Source: Acidobacteriota bacterium | GTDB lineage: Bacteria; Acidobacteriota; Terriglobia; UBA7540 | Direction of reading: 5' to 3' | Length of the DNA: 11,234 bases | Assembly (NCBI GenBank): GCA_021828225.1 | Contig: JAKASH010000043.1 | Coordinates: forward strand, 1-11,234 | Part shown: positions 6,497 to 11,234 of the stretch, in pieces | Position numbering within the stretch: position 1 is the stretch's first letter | How the letters are laid out: every line of letters starts with the position of its first letter | Program-made: the position numbers and the translations under genes | The notes under the pieces: generated by a model | The model's input: the letters and a program-made list of their open reading frames with translations, nothing else | Databases searched by the model: none | Told to the model about the DNA's origin: nothing

Positions 6497-7051
6497 ATGT
6501 CCGTCAAAAATGACCGCTGGATCCGCCGTATGGTTCACGAACACCAAATGATTGCGCCCTTTGCCGAGAATCAGAAACGGGATGGTGTAATCTCTTATGG
6601 ACTTTCTTCCTATGGTTACGATTTGCGGGTAGCTGACGAATTCAAGATTTTTACCAACGTAAACAATTCCATCGTAGACCCTAAGCATTTTGATGAGCGC
6701 TCGTTCGTGGAGTTTCGCGGTCCGGTCTGCATTGTTCCACCCAATTCCTTCGCGCTGGCGCGGTCGGTGGAATACTTCAAGATTCCTCGCAGCATCTTAA
6801 CTATATGTGTGGGGAAATCGACCTACGCCCGATGCGGTATCATAGTAAATGTGACGCCGCTCGAACCCGAATGGGAAGGATTTGTGACCCTGGAAATCTC
6901 CAATACAACTCCGCTCCCCGCGCGCGTTTATTCAAACGAAGGGTTATGCCAGATCGTGTTTTTCGAGTCCGACGAAGTCTGCGAAACGTCCTACAAGGAC
7001 AAAAAGGGCAAGTATCAGGCGCAGCAGGGCATCGTACTGCCCCGAATTTGA
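6497..7051 (+). CDS. dcd: dCTP deaminase
   Basis: Deaminates dCTP to dUTP, feeding dTMP synthesis and affecting how much dUTP is available for incorporation into DNA. The 184-residue protein starts [12 protein letters not shown], as usual for the family. It continues with [13 protein letters not shown] (33-45), PPNSFALA, the nucleotide-binding/catalytic segment GKSTYARCG (106-114, with R112), and VTLEISN with E133 in the position of the catalytic glutamate. The C-terminal lid is KGKYQAQQG followed by LPRI. I chose ATG 6497 because AAGGGAG (6485-6491) lies 5 nt upstream. A longer in-frame start at 6452 adds 15 residues not expected in the family. The trimer-forming dUTPase-like fold is known for the family. 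A bifunctional deaminase/dUTPase is not excluded from sequence reading alone. The stop TGA overlaps the next ATG by one base. Confidence 0.94.
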   Translation: MSVKNDRWIRRMVHEHQMIAPFAENQKRDGVISYGLSSYGYDLRVADEFKIFTNVNNSIVDPKHFDERSFVEFRGPVCIVPPNSFALARSVEYFKIPRSILTICVGKSTYARCGIIVNVTPLEPEWEGFVTLEISNTTPLPARVYSNEGLCQIVFFESDEVCETSYKDKKGKYQAQQGIVLPRI

Positions 7052-8412
7052 TGAGAACCTGCCTCAGGCTGACCGTTTTCCTCCTTCTCGCACTGACCTG
7101 TTTTGAAGGTGCGGCGTGGAGCGCCAGCCTACCGCAGGCGGCGAAGAGTTCAACCTCGCAGGCAGAGCATGCGGCGCCGCCCAAGACCCAGGCCCCTCCC
7201 ACTCCACAAGGATACGAACTATCGCCCCAGAAAGAAGCTGAGATTGAGGCATATTCGCACACCCAATACGTTCTCTATTTCTCGGGCGTGGCTCTCGTCC
7301 TTCTCATTTATTTTCTTTTTTGGCGTGCAGGAATTGCCGTGGCTTTTCGGAACTGGGCACGCCGCATATCCCGGCGCCACTTTGTACAATGTCTTGTCTT
7401 TGCCCCGTTGTTCTTCCTCGCTGCGAGTCTGCTGGAGCTCCCGTTCGATTACTACTCGGGCTATGTGATTGGGCACAAGTTTGGCCTCTTAAGGCAGGAT
7501 TTCGGCTCATGGATGGCGGATTGGGGGCTGAGCCTCGGGCTTTTCATCGTCGTCGGGACGTTGGTGGTTTGGATCTTCTATGTGATTGTAAGGCGCAGTC
7601 CGCGACGATGGTGGTTTTACTTCTGGGCGGTAACGATTCCAATATCCCTGTTCCTGATGTTCATTGAGCCCTTTGTTGTTGAGCCCCTCTTTTACAAATT
7701 TACTCCGCTGGATGCGACCCGGCCTGGCCTGGTCACCCAGATCGAGAAGATGCTTCACCGTGCCGACCTCAAGATACCCCGGTCCCGCATCCTGGAGATG
7801 AATGCCAGTTCAAAAACAAATACCATCAACGCCTATGTGTCAGGGCTGGGGGCGAGCAAGCGCGTGGTGGTGTGGGACACCACCCTGAAAAAACTGACTG
7901 ACGATGAAACGCTGGAGGTGCTTGGACATGAGACAGGGCACTATGTCCTCCACCACATCATCAAGGAATTTGTTCTCATTGAACTGGTCGCGCTTGTCTT
8001 TATCGGCTTGGGGTTCGTTGTCGTCAAGAAACTGATCCGGCGATTCGGCAGCCGGACTGGACTTGAAGGCGAAGGTGATATAGCATCTTTGCCCTTGATG
8101 CTGATGGTGCTGACGGCTCTGACCTTTTTTTCTTCTCCGGCTGTGAATGCCATTTCGCGACACTACGAACACCAGGCTGACCAGTTCGCGCTGGAAGTCA
8201 CCTACGGCGTAGTGCCGAATCCCAATGCCGCAGAAGCCGGAGCCTTTCAGGTTATCGGTGAACAGGACCTCGCAGACCCTCATCCCAATCCGTTCATCGT
8301 GTTCTGGCTTTATGGCCACCCGCCGATCGCCCAACGCATCCGCTTTGCCCTGCACTACAAACCCTGGGCGGAGGGCAAGCCCTTGGAATTCATTCACCCG
8401 GGGAAATCTTAA
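7051..8412 (+). CDS. Membrane M48 metallopeptidase, Ste24/CAAX-protease-like
   Basis: An integral-membrane zinc protease of family M48; eukaryotic Ste24 cleaves prenylated CAAX proteins, while bacterial members are thought to act in membrane protein quality control. The 453-residue protein has a signal-like hydrophobic N-terminus (about 1-26), then a Pro/Ala/Gln-rich stretch (27-60). Likely membrane segments are near 73-91, 113-130, 158-180 and 190-208, with two more after the active site (about 306-326 and 346-364). Zinc ligands: H293 and H297 of HETGH with catalytic E294, and E373 of EHQAD. The Ste24-type segments FDYYSGYVIGHKFGL (132-146) and NTINAYVSGLGASKRVVVWDT (257-277) precede the active site. 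The ATG at 7051 shares its A with the dcd stop codon (TGATG), which implies translational coupling. The frame is open further upstream, but only within dcd. All catalytic residues are present. Confidence 0.92.
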   Translation: MRTCLRLTVFLLLALTCFEGAAWSASLPQAAKSSTSQAEHAAPPKTQAPPTPQGYELSPQKEAEIEAYSHTQYVLYFSGVALVLLIYFLFWRAGIAVAFRNWARRISRRHFVQCLVFAPLFFLAASLLELPFDYYSGYVIGHKFGLLRQDFGSWMADWGLSLGLFIVVGTLVVWIFYVIVRRSPRRWWFYFWAVTIPISLFLMFIEPFVVEPLFYKFTPLDATRPGLVTQIEKMLHRADLKIPRSRILEMNASSKTNTINAYVSGLGASKRVVVWDTTLKKLTDDETLEVLGHETGHYVLHHIIKEFVLIELVALVFIGLGFVVVKKLIRRFGSRTGLEGEGDIASLPLMLMVLTALTFFSSPAVNAISRHYEHQADQFALEVTYGVVPNPNAAEAGAFQVIGEQDLADPHPNPFIVFWLYGHPPIAQRIRFALHYKPWAEGKPLEFIHPGKS

Positions 8413-8625
8413 TCAGAGTTTTTGTGGGTTTGCAGTTGCCTGAGTTGAAGAGTCGGGCGCTTCTGTGCGATTTTGATGGACCGATTGTTTTATGCTGAGC
8501 AAAGCGTAACACCGCAGCTGCGGGCGAGGAGAAACACACAAGGCAGCAGCTTCACCCCGTTCACGATGAAAACGACATAGGAGTTTTCGGCATCCGTTCG
8601 GCATGAACTTACCCGAACGCTTCCT
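8413..8625. other. Convergent gap with weak hairpins, no gene
   Basis: These 213 bp separate the M48 protease (+) from the GDP-mannose dehydratase (-). They hold a perfect 12-bp palindrome (CCGCAGCTGCGG, 8512-8523) and a 7-bp inverted repeat CGTTCGG (8595-8601) / CCGAACG (8613-8619) with an 11-nt loop close to the dehydratase stop. Neither is followed by a T-run on the relevant strand, so terminators are possible but not demonstrated. I see no coding pattern, tRNA or mobile-element end. Confidence 0.35.
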
Positions 8626-9624
8626 TTACGCCTGGGCTGCGTTTCCGAGAGCCTCACCAGCGGAGGCGAGATCAGCCCGGACCATCATTCGGACCAATTG
8701 CGGGAAATCCACGACCGGCTGCCAGCCAAGCTCGTTTCTCGCAAGACTGGCATCGGCCCGCAAATCATGGATCTCGCCCGTTCGCAGCAAGTGCGAATCG
8801 ACTTCCACCCAGTCTTCAACCGAGGGAACGTCCGCTCCGCCAGAGATTTCGTTGAGTTCCACCAGAACCTGCCGAAGAAAATCCTCGACGCTATGTGAAC
8901 TTCCTGTACCGATCACATAATCCTTCGGCGCGCCATTCTGCAGCATGGCGTGCATGGCCTTCACGTAATCTCCTGCAAATCCCCAGTCGCGCCTCGAATG
9001 CAGATTCCCCAGCTTGAGTTTCGTCCGGTCACCCAATGCCCATCGCGCTGCTGCCCGGGTGATTTTTCTCGTCACCATTTCCGGCCCGCGGCGCGGAGAC
9101 TCATGGTTGAACAGAATGCCTCCGGCAACAAAGATTCCGCGGTTTCGGTAGACTTCCGCCAGCCGGTGGGCCGCCATTTTTGACACCCCGTAAGGGGACA
9201 TGGGACGGAAAGCCGTCTGCTCGCTGCACATGCTGCCGGAGTTCCCAAACATTTCCGAGGTTGAAGCCTGGTAAACCCGGGTGTCGGGCTTCTGGCGTTC
9301 GATGATCTGCAGAAAGCGAGCCAGCCCTCCTGCATTGATGTCGAAGGTTTCAGCAGGGCATTCCCAACTGGTAGGAACAAAGACCTGACCAGCTAGGTTG
9401 TAGAACTCGTCGGGCCACGCCTTCTGGAAGGCTACGGCAAGCGATTCAGCATCCCGCAGGTCTCCGTAGACGAACTCAACCCGGTGAGATATGGGTTCAA
9501 GCCATCGCATGGTAGCCGGTTCACGCCGCACCAGCCCCCAGACCTCGTAACCAAGGTCCAGCAGGTATTCAGCGAGGTAACTTCCGTCTTGTCCCGATAT
9601 TCCTGTGATCAGTGCTTTTTTCAT
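8626..9624 (-). CDS. gmd: GDP-mannose 4,6-dehydratase
   Basis: An extended short-chain dehydrogenase that converts GDP-D-mannose to GDP-4-keto-6-deoxy-D-mannose, the precursor of GDP-fucose, GDP-rhamnose and related surface sugars. In the 332-residue protein the NADP-binding glycine motif is GISGQDG (8-14). The catalytic residues are T122 and E124 (QASTSEMFG) and Y145/K149 (SPYGVSK). Later GMD landmarks are LFNHESPRRGPEMVTRKI, WGFAGDYVKAMHAML and the C-terminal LRADASLARNELGWQP. I start at ATG 9622-9624 because MKKALITG is the family N-terminus and GGAAGA lies 8 nt upstream on this strand. The 30 extra upstream codons look non-coding. It follows the glycosyltransferase gene by 113 bp on the same strand. 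No epimerase/reductase partner lies immediately downstream. A related nucleotide-sugar dehydratase is possible but less likely. Confidence 0.88.
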   Translation of the reverse strand: MKKALITGISGQDGSYLAEYLLDLGYEVWGLVRREPATMRWLEPISHRVEFVYGDLRDAESLAVAFQKAWPDEFYNLAGQVFVPTSWECPAETFDINAGGLARFLQIIERQKPDTRVYQASTSEMFGNSGSMCSEQTAFRPMSPYGVSKMAAHRLAEVYRNRGIFVAGGILFNHESPRRGPEMVTRKITRAAARWALGDRTKLKLGNLHSRRDWGFAGDYVKAMHAMLQNGAPKDYVIGTGSSHSVEDFLRQVLVELNEISGGADVPSVEDWVEVDSHLLRTGEIHDLRADASLARNELGWQPVVDFPQLVRMMVRADLASAGEALGNAAQA

Positions 9625-9695
9625 TTTGCGGGTCTTCCAAAATAGTTGTATTCGACGTTCCCTGCACGCGCTGATGAAACCAAGCTCAGGGGCGC

Positions 9696-9717
9696 GAGTT
9701 GCGGCGCCTCGCAATTC
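9696..9717. other. Hairpin between the glycosyltransferase and gmd
   Basis: GAGTTGCG-GCGCCT-CGCAATTC: an 8-bp stem (one G.U pair when read on the plus strand) with a 6-nt loop. It lies 21 bp after the glycosyltransferase stop on the transcribed minus strand, where one position becomes an A.C mismatch. No U-tract follows on the minus strand. It may be a processing or attenuation hairpin in the transcript, or chance. On the plus strand a T-rich stretch (TTCTTT) follows, but no plus-strand gene ends here. Confidence 0.3.
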
Positions 9718-9737
9718 TTTCGATATCTTTACCAGCG

Positions 9738-10847
9738 TTACAAGGCCAAAACTTCATTATAGACTTTCAGGTTGGCCTCTGCGGTGCGACGCCAGGTGAA
9801 CATCCGCGCGCGCGCGAGGCCAAGGTCGATCATAGTTCTCCGCTGGCTCTCATCCTCCACAGCGCTGATGACTTTCTCGGCAATGTCTTTCGGATCGTGC
9901 GGGTTCACATAAAGCGCCGCGGCGCCCCCTACTTCAGGCAACGATGATGTCTCCGAAGCTACGACAGGCAGCCCGTGCGCCATCGCCTCCAGAACCGGCA
10001 GGCCGAAGCCTTCCTCGAAGGACGGGAAAAGAAACACGCTTGCGGCGTTGTACAACACCGGAAGACGTTCGGCAGGCGCGTAGCCGAGCAAGACCACGCG
10101 CGAGCCGAGCCCTTCGGTTCGAATAAAGTCGTGGATTGCTTCGCTGCCATGTCCATTTCCGCCGGCGATCACCAGCCGGTAGCGTTCGGGCAGGTATCGA
10201 AGCGCCTTCAGGGCGTTCAGCGTATTTTTCCTTGTCTGAATCACCCCGACAGTGAAAATCATTTCGTTGCCTTTCCCCACCACTTGCTCACGCTCAAAGG
10301 CGCAGCGTTCCAGGGTGAGCGAATCCTGGGGAAGGTCAACGCCAAACGGGACCAGGCGTATCTTTTCGCGAGGCACGCTGGTGTGCTTTAGCAACTGGCC
10401 GGTTGTGTACTGCGAGGGTGTAATGATACAAATCGCCCGCTCCACCGCTTCCAGCAGCAAGGCAGAAAACTTCCGCTGGAAATCCGGTGTCGAGTAATTC
10501 TTGCTCGTCAAGGGAAACAGGTCGATGACCGTTACAAGCTCCTTCTTGAATCGGAACGCCGGCGGTCGTTGCACCAGGCTGTGAAACAAGTCAGCCTGCC
10601 ACGGCAGCCAGAAGGTCCAGGGATTCTGATAATAACGCACCGAAAAGCGCGGCCCATGAGAATCTGGAGTGGGATTCGGGTGAAGAAACTCGCGCCGCAA
10701 TTTAAACCTTGAGAGCCGGTAACAGAGAAGATAGTGATGCTCGCACTCGATCTCGGCGAGAGATTCAATCAGCCTTCGACAGTATACTGCCACGCCGGAA
10801 GGCTGCGGACCCACAGTATAGGTAGCGTCAAGAGCAATCGTGGCCAT
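9738..10847 (-). CDS. Family 4 (GT-B) glycosyltransferase
   Basis: A retaining GT-B glycosyltransferase that moves a sugar from a nucleotide donor to a polysaccharide or lipid-linked acceptor at the cytoplasmic face of the membrane. The 369-residue protein opens with MATIALDATYTVGPQPSGVAVY, the N-terminal acceptor-side Rossmann domain. The middle has ITPSQYT and VPFGVD, typical of the domain junction. The donor-side domain has TVGVIQTRKN, LVIAGG and the E-x7-E donor motif (E279...E287 in FEEGFGLPVLEAM), then GLPVVASETSSLPEVGGAA. No transmembrane segment is seen. I start at ATG 10845-10847; an in-frame extension to 11027 runs into the upstream regulator gene and has no family similarity. No Shine-Dalgarno sequence precedes the ATG. 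GDP-mannose or a 6-deoxy derivative is a reasonable donor given gmd next door, but the donor cannot be read from sequence. Confidence 0.9.
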   Translation of the reverse strand: MATIALDATYTVGPQPSGVAVYCRRLIESLAEIECEHHYLLCYRLSRFKLRREFLHPNPTPDSHGPRFSVRYYQNPWTFWLPWQADLFHSLVQRPPAFRFKKELVTVIDLFPLTSKNYSTPDFQRKFSALLLEAVERAICIITPSQYTTGQLLKHTSVPREKIRLVPFGVDLPQDSLTLERCAFEREQVVGKGNEMIFTVGVIQTRKNTLNALKALRYLPERYRLVIAGGNGHGSEAIHDFIRTEGLGSRVVLLGYAPAERLPVLYNAASVFLFPSFEEGFGLPVLEAMAHGLPVVASETSSLPEVGGAAALYVNPHDPKDIAEKVISAVEDESQRRTMIDLGLARARMFTWRRTAEANLKVYNEVLAL

Positions 10848-10854
10848 CAAATGA

Positions 10855-10883
10855 ATTTTCGATTCAACCGCAGGAATTGTCGA
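10855..10883 (-). promoter_or_regulatory. Possible promoter just before the glycosyltransferase
   Basis: On the minus strand TCGACA (10878-10883, 5/6 to TTGACA), a 17-bp spacer, and GAAAAT (10855-10860, 4/6 to TATAAT). The -10 ends only 7 nt before the ATG, so the mRNA would be leaderless or nearly so, which fits the missing Shine-Dalgarno sequence. The region is AT-rich compared with its surroundings, which raises the chance of a random match. No sigma-54 type GG-N10-GC site was found here. Confidence 0.3.
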
Positions 10884-10917
10884 ATTATTTTTCGATCGTG
10901 GCTTTAGACGCGGGAGG

Positions 10918-11234
10918 TCAGGAGTGTGAGGAATTGGCAATGCTCTCGAGGTCATATTCCTTAATTTTCCGATATACAGTGGTCTTGCCGATACCGAGCA
11001 ACTTGGCGGCGCGCAGGCGGTCACCACCCGTCAACTCAAGCGCCTGGCGGATGGCATCCCGCTCGACCTCCCGCAACGTGGAAAACCGCTGCTTCCCACC
11101 TTCGCTTTGCATCGCGTAAAGAAGATTCGAAGGCAAGTCTCTCACCTGAATCTCGGGGGGAGACCCGAGCGCCAGCGCACGCTGGATACAGTTTTCGAGT
11201 TCACGGACGTTTCCAGGCCAATCGTAACTCATCA
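10918..11234 (-). CDS. NtrC-type sigma-54-dependent regulator (C-terminal part only)
   Basis: Partial gene: the frame is open through the right edge, so the receiver or sensor domain and most of the AAA+ ATPase (including the GAFTGA loop) lie outside. What is visible is the end of the AAA+ module with the sensor II region WPGNVREL (11197-11220), then a linker, then a Fis-type helix-turn-helix (LREVERDAIRQAL...GGDRLRAAKLLGIGKTTVYRKIKEY, 10954-11064). It ends at TGA 10918-10920, 70 bp before the glycosyltransferase start on the same strand. Such proteins activate RNA polymerase carrying sigma-54 by ATP hydrolysis. Given the neighbours, control of polysaccharide synthesis is a reasonable inference, but no sigma-54 promoter was found in the visible DNA. 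Confidence 0.93.
   Translation of the reverse strand, partial: MSYDWPGNVRELENCIQRALALGSPPEIQVRDLPSNLLYAMQSEGGKQRFSTLREVERDAIRQALELTGGDRLRAAKLLGIGKTTVYRKIKEYDLESIANSSHS

Noticed and set aside
7840..8397. 185-codon minus-strand frame opposite the M48 protease
   Set aside because: It mirrors the protease coding region, is rich in His/Gln/Asp without any family pattern, and has no ribosome site.
8512..8523. 12-bp palindrome CCGCAGCTGCGG considered as a terminator
   Set aside because: A hairpin would have only a 4-bp stem with a 4-nt loop and no T-run follows; palindromes of this size occur by chance in GC-rich DNA.
9660..9695. GG-N10-GC match on the minus strand upstream of gmd as a sigma-54 promoter
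   Set aside because: Apart from TGG and the invariant GG/GC spacing it does not match the -24/-12 consensus (no TTGC-like -12 element), so chance is more likely.
1..11234. Search for a defence system, mobile element, CRISPR array or toxin-antitoxin pair
   Set aside because: No transposase, integrase, repeat-spacer pattern, reverse transcriptase, nuclease/ATPase defence module or small paired genes were seen; all substantial genes belong to known housekeeping or polysaccharide families.

Overview
The window is ordinary chromosomal DNA from a free-living bacterium. It has moderate-to-high GC, short intergenic gaps, and housekeeping genes on both strands. The gene content suggests an Acidobacteriota-like (or similar deep-branching Gram-negative) organism: CoaBC next to a family-4 uracil-DNA glycosylase, a single HU/IHF-type protein, a Ste24-like M48 protease, and a sigma-54 activator beside polysaccharide genes. 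The phylum is my inference and is not shown by any marker gene here.

Left part (1-2464, + strand): the 3' end of coaBC (coenzyme A synthesis) is followed 5 bp later by a family-4 [4Fe-4S] uracil-DNA glycosylase. After a short gap with a possible extended -10 promoter comes a divergent methylenetetrahydrofolate-reductase-like protein. A family I inorganic pyrophosphatase (2625-3191, - strand) converges on it.

Middle (3192-8412): a 204-bp divergent gap separates ppa from priA, the replication-restart helicase (+). An HU/IHF-family protein (6062-6331, -) converges on priA. HU and dcd (dCTP deaminase, +) diverge from a compact region in which two sigma-70-like promoters share overlapping -35 hexamers. 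dcd is followed, with a 1-nt stop/start overlap, by a membrane-embedded Ste24-like M48 metallopeptidase.

Right part (8626-11234, - strand): read 5'->3', the C-terminal end of an NtrC-type (sigma-54-dependent) regulator, then a GT4 glycosyltransferase, then a GDP-mannose 4,6-dehydratase. This looks like the edge of a cell-surface polysaccharide locus.

I found no mobile element, CRISPR array, tRNA, rRNA or prophage. No group of genes here makes a convincing undescribed system. The points most worth a second look are the HU/dcd divergent promoter with a perfect inverted repeat at the predicted dcd transcription start, the atypical MTHFR-like protein, and the regulator/glycosyltransferase junction.
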